Shown here in pieces: positions 1 through 6,363 of a stretch of 8,584 nt of DNA. The DNA lies in assembly GCA_013696915.1 (NCBI GenBank), contig JACCXR010000457.1:1-8584 (forward strand). The letters run 5' to 3'. The stretch is from Euzebyaceae bacterium. GTDB taxonomy: Bacteria > Actinomycetota > Nitriliruptoria > Euzebyales > Egibacteraceae. A model generated the notes under the pieces. It saw only the letters and a program-made list of their open reading frames with translations, had not been told where the DNA came from and ran no database searches. The first letter of the stretch is position 1. Every line of letters starts with the position of its first letter. The translations under genes were made by a program, and so were the position numbers.

Positions 1-1630
1 GGCCCATCGCGAGCGCGTCCGGGAACGCGTCGCCGCGCGCGACGTTCGCGTGCATCGCGGTCCATCCCAGCCGCTCCAGGGCGAAGTCGGCGAGCAGCGC
101 AGCGGTCTGCGTCCGCTCCGCGCCGGCGACCCGGATGACCTCCAGGCCGTCGCCCTGCAGGTCGTCGGTGACCTGCTCGGAGACCGCGGCCGAGCCGCCA
201 GGGACGATCACCTGGGTGATCCCCAGGGCCTCTAGCGCCTCGGCCGTCGGCGCGGCGACGTCACCCGGTGGGGTGAGCAGCAGGGGGAACTGCTGGTCGT
301 AGGCCGGTCCCCCGGCGACGAGCGCGTCGGGGAAGTTCGCGCCGCTCGCCACGAAAGCCGTGGGACGGCCGTCGAGGTGGCCGACGACGTTGCCGGGCCG
401 CCGCGCGATCAGCGCCGCCGTCGCGTAGCGGTCGGAACCGCCGATGCGCTCGACGTCGTAGGTGTCGTCCAGCGCGTCCTCGACCGCGGGCGAGATCGCC
501 GCGGTCCCCCCGAGCAGGATCACGTTCTCCACGCCGAGGTCCGCCAGGGCCTCGGCCGTCGCCGCCGGCAGCGAGCCGGTGTTCGACAGGAGCAGCGGGG
601 CGTCCAGCTGCCCTGCCAGGTAGGAGCCGGACAGCGCGTCTGGGAAGTTGTCCGCGCGGGCGATCAGGGCCGTCTCCGCGCTGGCGAAGCTGCTCTCGGC
701 GATGATCGCCGCCGTCTCGATGCGGTCCGCGCCCCGGAACCGCTGGCGGTCGTAGATGATCGTGTCGACCATGCCCAGGCCGTCGCTGCCGATGTTGCCG
801 GCGGCGTCGATTCTCAACCGTCCCCCCTCCGGGAAGCAGTGCCCTGCGCTCATTAGGTAATGGCTCCCCGCCGTGTTCCTTGCGACGAAGCCGGTCGTGC
901 AGCCCTCGCCATCAATGGTCAAGCCTCCGCGAGCCAAACCTTCAGCACAGCGAGATCGGTTGGAACAGACAGTAGGCACATCCTCGTCAGTCCAACGGGT
1001 TGCCGTGACGCCTGGAAGGCTCAACGCATTCAAGAGTGCCTCTGCCCGTTCCGGCGCATAGTTATTAAGGCCTACTCTCACTTCGTTATCGCCCGTGCTA
1101 AGGGATACATTACCCACATCCCAACCCGCAGCCCGAAGGACGTCGAGTTGGTTAACAATCGTTTGATAGGCGCGCTCAAGCTCAGCAAGGTCGAACTTGA
1201 CGGGAACAACGACGACGTTGCCCCGCAACTCGGCCAGCTCTGGGCTCGCTGCTAGGACTGCATTGATACGGTTCTGTAGCGCCGACGGAGGGTCGACCAG
1301 ATTCAGCTCGAATTGACCGTCCTCGCTGTGGTTGATCCACATGCCACCGGAATCGGCATCTGTTAGTCGTGCGACCGCCTCCAAGAGCGCCGAAGATAAC
1401 CGCTGGCGGTTCAAGCGTGCTTGCGCCTCTTCTTTGCTGATGTCCAATTCCTCAGCCGTGTCGGCCACCATGGCTGCGTCCAACGGGTCTTGTAGATTTA
1501 CAGGTGGAGGGACGACAACGGGTGATTGCGAGCCTGTGTACGCCACGGTTGTTGATGGCTTCCCAGTCGCGGCACCGGACAAGGACAGAGCCATGATCGA
1601 GGCAGCCACAGCGAGGATCGGTCTTCTCAT
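1..1630 (-). CDS. Secreted chimera: truncated streptogrisin-like S1 protease joined to cell-wall-binding type 2 repeats (3' end beyond window)
   Basis: Read by hand on the minus strand from ATG 1630-1628; 543 complete codons are visible and the frame leaves the window open. An in-frame TGA two codons upstream makes this the first possible start; there is no clear Shine-Dalgarno. Residues 1-23 form a signal peptide (MRRPILAVAASIMALSLSG, then AATG). Residues about 40-235 look like the pro-region of actinobacterial S1E proteases (GGMWINH; LRAAGWDVGNVSL; a VCSNRSRC stretch). Residues 244-265 read CTTGFVARNT...SAGHC, matching the first half of a streptogrisin domain, with the conserved Cys pair (C244, C265) and catalytic His264. 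D289 in MVDTIIYD could be the triad Asp. No GDSGG serine follows. Instead, cell-wall-binding type 2 repeats begin near residues 298, 395 and 500 (RFRGADRIETA, RIGGSDRYATA, RVAGAERTQTA; each with FPDAL, the first two with GG-AAxS). The protein probably acts at the cell surface, and protease activity is doubtful. The first half is AT-richer than the repeats. Recognition of both halves is confident; the meaning of the fusion is open. Confidence 0.85.
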   Translation of the reverse strand, partial: MRRPILAVAASIMALSLSGAATGKPSTTVAYTGSQSPVVVPPPVNLQDPLDAAMVADTAEELDISKEEAQARLNRQRLSSALLEAVARLTDADSGGMWINHSEDGQFELNLVDPPSALQNRINAVLAASPELAELRGNVVVVPVKFDLAELERAYQTIVNQLDVLRAAGWDVGNVSLSTGDNEVRVGLNNYAPERAEALLNALSLPGVTATRWTDEDVPTVCSNRSRCAEGLARGGLTIDGEGCTTGFVARNTAGSHYLMSAGHCFPEGGRLRIDAAGNIGSDGLGMVDTIIYDRQRFRGADRIETAAIIAESSFASAETALIARADNFPDALSGSYLAGQLDAPLLLSNTGSLPAATAEALADLGVENVILLGGTAAISPAVEDALDDTYDVERIGGSDRYATAALIARRPGNVVGHLDGRPTAFVASGANFPDALVAGGPAYDQQFPLLLTPPGDVAAPTAEALEALGITQVIVPGGSAAVSEQVTDDLQGDGLEVIRVAGAERTQTAALLADFALERLGWTAMHANVARGDAFPDALAMG

Positions 1631-1674
1631 TGTGTTTCAACCCACTTCGCGCGAGCAAGTTGGCTTTACTCAAA

Positions 1675-1688
1675 GATAGCCGATAGCC
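1675..1688. repeat. Tandem 7-bp direct repeat upstream of the secreted protein gene
   Basis: GATAGCC occurs twice back to back, and a related CGATAGGC lies at about 1700-1707. The pair sits 45-58 bp upstream of the minus-strand ATG at 1630. On the minus strand the edge reads TATCTT, which resembles a -10 box, but the hexamer 17 bp further upstream (TCGGAA) is a poor -35. It may be an operator or promoter element, or chance. Confidence 0.3.
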
Positions 1689-1732
1689 GGTGCCCTTCCG
1701 ATAGGCTAGCATCGCAGATAGATCGGCTGCGC

Positions 1733-1752
1733 CCGGGCGCCTGCGCGCCCGG
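1733..1752. other. Perfect 8-bp hairpin in the spacer
   Basis: CCGGGCGC and GCGCCCGG flank a 4-nt loop (CTGC), a perfect stem of eight G-C pairs. It lies between the end of the operon (1964) and the start of the secreted protein gene (1630), where a transcription end for the operon would be expected. There is no T-tract on either side, so it is not a canonical intrinsic terminator; it could still stall polymerase or protect a 3' end. Confidence 0.4.
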
Positions 1753-1805
1753 CTCGGGCTCTGGGTGCCTCGCCATGGGTACTACTGACGCCCGGCTGCT
1801 CAACT

Positions 1806-1968
1806 CAGGCAACGACCGAAACCGGATCTGACTCCGCTGCCTGTACTCGATGATGTGAAGCAGGATCCCACGTACGCGGGGGTCGGTACGGCTGCCGTGC
1901 ACGAACTGCACGCCGAGGCGGGCGCAGGTCAGCTTCGGCTGGCCTGAGATGAAGGCACCGCCGTTATC
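1806..1968 (-). pseudogene. Degraded transposase remnant (DDE/rve integrase core fragment)
   Basis: The minus-strand frame from 1968 reads DNGGAFISGQPKLTCARLG and continues VQFVHGSRTDPRVRG, up to about 1872. This resembles the rve core of actinobacterial helix-turn-helix/Mu-type transposases: a DNGSAF motif with the second catalytic Asp, then an ALGIRLVHSRPG-like stretch and a GRGKIERFF motif carrying the catalytic Glu. Here the GKIE position reads GILL, so the Glu is lost. Similarity fades after the QIRF near 1820. Neither the N-terminal half nor terminal inverted repeats is visible, so this is a short inactive fossil. Its first codons (GATAAC) contain the TAA stop of the upstream acetyltransferase gene. 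The family call rests on motif recall, not a search. Confidence 0.55.
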
Positions 1969-2860
1969 CGGCCTGCAGGTCCGGCCCCCCGACCGGCTTT
2001 GCGTAGAAGACGTAGGAGTGGTCGTCATCGACGGTCATGCCGGCGCGCTCGTAGAGGCGGGTCGCGCCGGTGGTGTTGGCGGCGTCGACCTCGAGCTCGA
2101 CACGGATGTGCCCGCTGTCGCGGTAGACGGCGAAGGCGTGGTGGAGCATGGCGAGCGCCAGCCCTTGGCCGCGCCACGCCGGGCGGACCGCGACGGTCTG
2201 GATCCACGCGAGCTCGTCGTAGGAGTAGCCCAGCAGGACCGCCACGGTCTCGCTGCCGTCGGTGACCAGGAAGCACAGCCGCGGGTCGAAGTCGGACCGG
2301 CCGACCGTGCGCGCCGCCCAGGTCTCGAAGTCCGACGCCCGGAAGTGCCAATGGCGGGCGAAGGCCGCCTCGCGGACGGCGTGGACGCCCCGCTCGTCCC
2401 GGCCCGGCTCGAAGGGCCGGACGGCGACGCCGGCCGGCCAGGCGGGCGGCGGCAGGTCCGGCCCCAGGTCGCGCCGCATCCGCCAGAAGTGCCGCTCGTC
2501 GGCGTAGCCGGCGGCGGTCAGCAGAGCGCCCCGGCGGGTGTCGTTCGCCGCCTCCGTCAGCCCGAAGGTCGCGCCGGCGTCCGCGGCGTCGCCGCTCACC
2601 GACGGGTGGACGGACAGCCATCCCTCCAGCTCGGTGCGCTGCTCGTCGCCCCACAGCACCGCGTAGCCGATGAGCCGGTCGCCGTCGAGGAGCACCCTGG
2701 AGTCCGCGCTCAGGTCGACGCCGGACATCAGCCAGACGCTGCGGACGTCGTCGGCGTTCGTGTCCTCGACGCCGATCTGCGCGACGTCGCACGCGACGAC
2801 GAGGTCGGTGATGGCGGCGAGATCCTCCTCGCTGGCCGGCCGCGACCGGTGGGGACTCAC
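1964..2860 (-). CDS. Tandem GNAT-domain acetyltransferase (MshD-like architecture)
   Basis: Predicted cytoplasmic acyl-CoA-dependent N-acetyltransferase of 298 residues with two GNAT modules. The N-terminal module (about 1-130) is divergent. The C-terminal module (about 145-290) is canonical: strand 4 WIQTVAVRPAWR is followed by the acetyl-CoA pyrophosphate loop RGQGLA at 230-235, and then VDAANTTGATRLYERAGM at 258-275, typical of the last GNAT helix and strand. Mycothiol synthase MshD has the same tandem layout and a similar length, but many actinobacterial GNATs of unknown substrate do too, so no symbol is given. The start is the GTG at 2860-2858, which overlaps the permease stop as GTGA, the usual sign of translational coupling; a longer open frame upstream only shadows the permease tail. 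The gene ends the operon, so its substrate may be related to what the exporter carries. The last residues and the stop abut a transposase remnant, so the extreme C-terminus may not be ancestral. Confidence 0.85.
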   Translation of the reverse strand: MSPHRSRPASEEDLAAITDLVVACDVAQIGVEDTNADDVRSVWLMSGVDLSADSRVLLDGDRLIGYAVLWGDEQRTELEGWLSVHPSVSGDAADAGATFGLTEAANDTRRGALLTAAGYADERHFWRMRRDLGPDLPPPAWPAGVAVRPFEPGRDERGVHAVREAAFARHWHFRASDFETWAARTVGRSDFDPRLCFLVTDGSETVAVLLGYSYDELAWIQTVAVRPAWRGQGLALAMLHHAFAVYRDSGHIRVELEVDAANTTGATRLYERAGMTVDDDHSYVFYAKPVGGPDLQAG

Positions 2861-3705
2861 GGGCGCGCGGCGGTCGGCGCAGCGAGCGGGCCCCCGCCGC
2901 GCCGCCGGCGTCGGGGACTGCCATCGACCTTGTTCTCCCAGCGGAAGAACCGTGCCGCCACCACCAGGCCGCCGACCCCCCACGCGGCGAGCACCGCGAG
3001 ATCCGCCCACACGAACCCCGATCCCTCCCCGGGGAGGAAGGCCGTCTGGAGCGCGTGCGCCAGGCGCTGGATCGGGAAGACGGCGGCGACGGTGCGGACC
3101 CACTGGGCGACGTTGTCGATCGGGAAGAAGATCCCGGAGATGAACAGGATCGGGAAGACGGTGACGTTCACGACCGGCGGCGCCGCCTCCTCGGACGGCA
3201 CGATCGTCGTCACGGCCAGCCCGAGCGCGCAGAAGCAGAAGCAGCCGGCGAGGACGCTCACGACGGCCGCCGGCAGCTTCTCCCAGATGACCTGCACGTC
3301 GTAGAGCAGCACGCCGACACCCACCATCAGGACGACCGATCCGAAGGCGAACAGCACGCAGGAGGTGATCCGGCCGAGCAGGAAGTACAGCGGCGGGAGC
3401 GGCGTGCCGCGCACGCGCTTCAGGACGCCGGTCTCGCGGGCGAGCACCGTGCTGATCGCCAGGTTCGTGTAGCAGGCGGTGATGATGGCGAACGCCGCGA
3501 TGCCCGGGGTGAAGAACTGCGCGAAGGAGACCGTGCCGCCCGGGCTGCCGACGGTGTTGCCGGTGTTCAGCAGGTTGAAGATCAGCAGGAAGATCAACGG
3601 GAAGACGAGCGTGAAGAACGCCGATAGCGGGTTGCGCAGCGTCGACTTGTTCGCGTAGTCGATCTGCCCCGCGAGCAGTCGCAGTGCGCCGGGTCGTTCA
3701 GGCAT
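2857..3705 (-). CDS. ABC-2 type transporter permease (DrrB-like)
   Basis: Integral membrane subunit of an ABC exporter, 282 residues. Six hydrophobic segments fall at about 29-47, 64-86, 109-135, 146-170, 178-196 and 233-253, the standard ABC-2 topology. The segment ETGVLKRVRGTPLPPLYFL at 91-109 is the conserved ABC-2 motif between the second and third helices, and SGIFFPIDNV at 190-199 is the typical loop before the last helix. The ATG at 3705 lies inside the end of the ATPase gene (8-bp overlap), and the stop overlaps the GTG of the acetyltransferase gene, so all three are probably co-translated. The C-terminus carries an unusual basic tail with five consecutive Arg (265-269) followed by a Pro/Ala-rich stretch, presumably cytoplasmic. 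The partner is the ATPase encoded just upstream. Relatives export drugs, lipids or glycolipids; the substrate here cannot be read from sequence. Confidence 0.93.
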   Translation of the reverse strand: MPERPGALRLLAGQIDYANKSTLRNPLSAFFTLVFPLIFLLIFNLLNTGNTVGSPGGTVSFAQFFTPGIAAFAIITACYTNLAISTVLARETGVLKRVRGTPLPPLYFLLGRITSCVLFAFGSVVLMVGVGVLLYDVQVIWEKLPAAVVSVLAGCFCFCALGLAVTTIVPSEEAAPPVVNVTVFPILFISGIFFPIDNVAQWVRTVAAVFPIQRLAHALQTAFLPGEGSGFVWADLAVLAAWGVGGLVVAARFFRWENKVDGSPRRRRRGGGPLAAPTAARP

Positions 3706-4615
3706 CGGTGGTCACGACCTCACCGACGAGGTCGAGGTAGACGTCCTCCAGCGACGGGCGGTGCAGCGCCAGGCCGTGCAGGTCCACGCGCCGCTCCAGC
3801 GCCCATCCGGTCAGGTGATAGAGCACCCTGGTGGGGTCGGCCGCGCTGATCCGCACGTCCGCCGTGCTGGCGTCGGCCAGCTGGCGGACCTCATCGGGCA
3901 GGTCGGCCGGGCCGAGCCCCGGCGGCAGGCGGAACGTGACGAGCGGCGTCGCGTGGTCCCGGCCGCCGAGGTCGTCGGGCGTGCCCTCGGCGATGATCCG
4001 TCCGGCCGAGATGATCGCGAGCCGGTCCGCGAGGTGCTGCGCCTCGTCCATGTAGTGCGTGGTGAGCAGCACGGTCTTGCCGAGCGAGCAGAGCCCCTTG
4101 ACGATGCCCCAGGCCTTGCGACGGGCCGACGGGTCGAAACCCGTGGTCGGCTCGTCGAGGAAGACGAGGTCCGGATCCCCGACGATGCCGAGGGCGAGGT
4201 CGACGCGCCGCTGCTGCCCGCCCGAGAGCTTCTTGATGCGGGCGCTCCGCTTCTCGGCGAGCCCGACGAGCTCGACGACCTCGTCGACCGGCCGGGGGTG
4301 CGGGTAGTAGCGGGCGTGGAGGGCGACGGCTTCACGGACGGTCAGCTCGGGGTACACGCCGGCGGACTGGAGCACGATGCCGACGCGCTCCTTCAGCGCG
4401 CGGCTCGCCGACTGCGGGTCGATGCCCAGCACCGAGACCGTCCCCGCCGACGGCCGACGGTAGCCCTCGAGGATCTCGACGATGGTCGTCTTGCCGGCCC
4501 CGTTCGGACCCAGCAGTGCGAAGACCTCGCCCTCCTCGACGCGGAAGTCCACCCCACGGACCGCCTCGACGTCGCCGTAGGACTTTTGGAGGCCTTCCAC
4601 CTCGATCACCGGCAT
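3698..4615 (-). CDS. ABC transporter ATP-binding protein (DrrA-like)
   Basis: Cytoplasmic ATPase that should energise the adjacent ABC-2 permease; 305 residues. Visible motifs are Walker A GPNGAGKTT at 36-44, Q-loop Gln83, signature LSGGQQRR at 130-137, Walker B DLVFLDEP at 149-156, a D-loop in GFDPSAR and H-loop His187 (TTHYMDEA). The C-terminal 80-90 residues (LVTFRLPPG... to HRPSLEDVYLDLVG) are the regulatory extension common in DrrA/CcmA-type exporter ATPases. The start chosen is the ATG at 4615, because GGGAGG sits 8 nt upstream. An in-frame ATG at 4654 would add 13 residues unlike the family and overlap the preceding gene. There are 16 bp between the PAC2 stop and this start. The subfamily is confident, the cargo unknown. 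Confidence 0.95.
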   Translation of the reverse strand: MPVIEVEGLQKSYGDVEAVRGVDFRVEEGEVFALLGPNGAGKTTIVEILEGYRRPSAGTVSVLGIDPQSASRALKERVGIVLQSAGVYPELTVREAVALHARYYPHPRPVDEVVELVGLAEKRSARIKKLSGGQQRRVDLALGIVGDPDLVFLDEPTTGFDPSARRKAWGIVKGLCSLGKTVLLTTHYMDEAQHLADRLAIISAGRIIAEGTPDDLGGRDHATPLVTFRLPPGLGPADLPDEVRQLADASTADVRISAADPTRVLYHLTGWALERRVDLHGLALHRPSLEDVYLDLVGEVVTTDA

Positions 4616-4623
4616 GTCGGTCG

Positions 4624-4629
4624 CCTCCC
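4624..4629 (-). promoter_or_regulatory. Shine-Dalgarno site of the ABC ATPase gene
   Basis: The minus strand reads GGGAGG, then 8 nt, then ATG 4615. It lies in the 16-bp gap after the PAC2 gene's stop codon. It decides between the ATG at 4615 and the in-frame ATG 39 bp further upstream, and is the best ribosome binding site seen in this operon. Confidence 0.8.
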
Positions 4630-4631
4630 GG

Positions 4632-5516
4632 TCAGCCGTCGGTACGCCGGTCACGGAGGTAGCGCTCGAGCTCGGCCGCCAGCTCGTCGCCCGACACCGT
4701 GCTCGCCGGCAGGTCGCCGGACTCCTCCGCGCCGACCTCGGCGTCGACCCGCTCCTCCAGCTCGGTGACGTACTCGGCGAGATCCTCGTCGTCGGCGATG
4801 AGCTCGGCGATGTCGTCGTGCTGGGCCGCGGCGTCGCGGGCGAGCCGCTCGAGGGGGACCTCCGCGCCGAGCAGGTCGACGGTGCGCTCGGCGATGGCGA
4901 GCGCCCCGGCGAGGTAGGGGGTGCCCGCCAGGTAGTGCGGCACGCCCACCCACAGGCTCACGGACTCGATGCCGGCCATGACGCAGGCGTGGTGCAGGAC
5001 CCCGGTGATGCCGGTCGGCCCCTCGTAGGTGCTGCGCCGGAGCCCGAGCTGTTTCGCGAGCTCCGGGGAGGAGGCGCTCCCGGTCACCGGCACGGGACGG
5101 GTGTGGGGCACGTCGACCTGGAGCGCCCCGAGCGTCAGGACGCGCTCGATCCCCAGGTCGGAGGCGAGCTGCGCGATCGCGCGGGTGAAGGCGCGCCACC
5201 GCAGGTTCGGCTCGGTGCCGTTCAGCAGGACGACGTGCCCCTCGCTGCCCGGGAGGCGCGCCCAGGAGAAGCGGTTCTCGGGCCACTCGATGCGGCGCGA
5301 CCCTCCGTCGACGATCTTCACGGTCGGCCGGGTGGCCTGGAAGTCGAAGAAGTCCTCCGGATCGACGACCGCGAAGGTCGTCGCCTTCAGCTCGCGGCGC
5401 AGCGTGGCGGCGGCACCGCTGGCCGCCTCACCGGCGTCGTTCCACCCGCGGAAGGCGGCGAGCAGGACAGGGCGACTCAGCGGAGGGGGCTGCTTGCGGA
5501 TTGTCACGACGTCCAC
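4632..5516 (-). CDS. PAC2-family protein (proteasome assembly chaperone 2-like)
   Basis: 294-residue soluble protein of the bacterial and archaeal PAC2 (PF09754) family, whose eukaryotic relatives help assemble 20S proteasomes; the bacterial function is not settled. Conserved blocks are AFRGWNDAGEAAS at 21-33, DPEDFFDFQATRP at 52-64, a GTEPNLRWR loop at 100-108, LGALQVDVPHTRPVPVTG at 129-146, YEGPTGITGVL at 164-174 and SLWVGVPHYL at 187-196. The tail (about 228-290) is highly acidic and helical, as in actinobacterial members. The start is the GTG at 5516, six nt after AAGGGA; a second GTG at 5507 would lie 15 nt away. An open frame continues upstream to 5840 but overlaps the hydrolase gene in another frame and has no PAC2 content. 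It lies 59 bp after the hydrolase and 16 bp before the ATPase gene, in the same direction. Confidence 0.92.
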   Translation of the reverse strand: MDVVTIRKQPPPLSRPVLLAAFRGWNDAGEAASGAAATLRRELKATTFAVVDPEDFFDFQATRPTVKIVDGGSRRIEWPENRFSWARLPGSEGHVVLLNGTEPNLRWRAFTRAIAQLASDLGIERVLTLGALQVDVPHTRPVPVTGSASSPELAKQLGLRRSTYEGPTGITGVLHHACVMAGIESVSLWVGVPHYLAGTPYLAGALAIAERTVDLLGAEVPLERLARDAAAQHDDIAELIADDEDLAEYVTELEERVDAEVGAEESGDLPASTVSGDELAAELERYLRDRRTDG

Positions 5517-5575
5517 GTCGCGTCCCTTCGATCGGGGCCATCTTCGCACCCGGACGTGCCCGTCGCGGCGACGCC

Positions 5576-6310
5576 TCAGGCGTCGGCCCGCTGCAGGAAG
5601 TCCTGGAGGGCGGGCCGCACGAGGCGGTGGCGGGTCAGCTGGACGTCGTGGCCGCCGGACGGGACGACCAGCTCGTCGGCCTGCGGCCAGCGTTCGCGCA
5701 GCTCGGCGTACTGGGCCGGTTCCACGGCGTGGTCCCGGTCGCCCCGGACGAGCAGGACGGGACACGTCAACCCGGCCAGGGCATCCACGTCGACGTCGAT
5801 CCGCAGGCCCTGCGAGTCTCGCAGGGACACGTCCTTCCACGCCTCCGGGCCGCCGAGCGGCGCGTGGAGCTTGGACAGGTGCCGTGCCCAGACCGGGTAC
5901 TCCCGCTCCAGCCGGTCGGGGTCGAACTTCTCCCGCCAGCCCTTGAGGCCGGCGTGCTCCCTGACACTCACCCCGACGAGCACGAGGGTGGCGAAGAGCT
6001 CGGGGCGCGTCTCGGCGAGGGCGAGGCAGGTGTGCCCGCCCATGCTGAAAGCGGCGACGTTCACCGGCGGGCCGACCTGCTCGAGGTAGCCGGTGACCGC
6101 GTCCATCAAGACCGCGCGGGTGTACGTCCCGTCCGAAGGCAGGGGTGTGCCGCCGTGCCCCGGCAGGTCCGGCAGGTGGACCCGGTAGCGCTCAGCGAGC
6201 GGCTTGACCAGCTTCGACCAGTGGTATCGCCCCGTCCCGATGCCGCCGTGGAGCAGGACGAGGTCGGGCGCGCCCTCGTCCCCCACGGTCTCGGTGTGCA
6301 TCCCGGGCAT
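5576..6310 (-). CDS. Alpha/beta-fold hydrolase
   Basis: Probably cytoplasmic hydrolase of 244 residues with no signal peptide. The fold markers are in order: oxyanion-loop HGGIG at 21-25, LPDLPGHGGT at 46-55, nucleophile elbow AAFSMGGHT with Ser89, acid region VRGDRDHAVEP with Asp193 the likely triad acid, and GGHDVQL with His221. The elbow has Ala in place of the first Gly of GxSxG, which is tolerated in the family. The substrate (ester, lactone, peroxide or other) cannot be deduced. The start at ATG 6310 is the first in the frame. A second ATG at 6301 (MHTETVGDEG) is plausible, because no Shine-Dalgarno precedes either and a TACCAT box overlaps the first. It appears to be the first gene of the minus-strand operon and lies 53 bp from the divergent ychF. 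Confidence 0.9.
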   Translation of the reverse strand: MPGMHTETVGDEGAPDLVLLHGGIGTGRYHWSKLVKPLAERYRVHLPDLPGHGGTPLPSDGTYTRAVLMDAVTGYLEQVGPPVNVAAFSMGGHTCLALAETRPELFATLVLVGVSVREHAGLKGWREKFDPDRLEREYPVWARHLSKLHAPLGGPEAWKDVSLRDSQGLRIDVDVDALAGLTCPVLLVRGDRDHAVEPAQYAELRERWPQADELVVPSGGHDVQLTRHRLVRPALQDFLQRADA

Positions 6311-6363
6311 GGTACCGGCGTCGGGTTTGGCGCCCGCCGTGGCCGCCGGGCATCCTCGCCGTC
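6309..6363. promoter_or_regulatory. Divergent promoter region between the hydrolase operon and ychF
   Basis: Only 53 bp separate the two divergent ATGs (6310 minus, 6364 plus), so promoters for both units must sit here or reach into the coding sequences. On the minus strand TACCAT (6314-6309) fits the TANNNT -10 pattern and would place transcription start near the ATG at 6301. No convincing -35 box and no Shine-Dalgarno is visible for either gene, so leaderless or short-leader transcripts are possible. No experimental support. Confidence 0.4.

Noticed and set aside
860..1255. Plus-strand open frame in the AT-richer patch
   Set aside because: It lies opposite the protease half, whose minus-strand frame is continuous with motifs on both sides; it has no start signal or domain.
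738..1410. 13-nt direct repeat AACCGCTGGCGGT at 738-750 and 1398-1410, both within the secreted protein gene
   Set aside because: It could mark a recombination point, but both copies encode a short RQR segment and the length is near what chance allows in GC-rich coding sequence.
1733..1752. The hairpin as a Rho-independent terminator
   Set aside because: There is no T-tract on either strand; kept only as a hairpin.
1949..3304. Long plus-strand open frame opposite the GNAT and permease genes
   Set aside because: The translation is Arg/Gly/Pro-rich low-complexity sequence with no recognisable domain. It lies antisense to two well-supported genes, and high G+C content suppresses stops in such shadow frames.
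4616..4654. Longer N-terminus for the ABC ATPase from ATG 4654
   Set aside because: The extra 13 residues overlap the PAC2 gene and precede the family's normal first strand, while a GGGAGG site fits the ATG at 4615.
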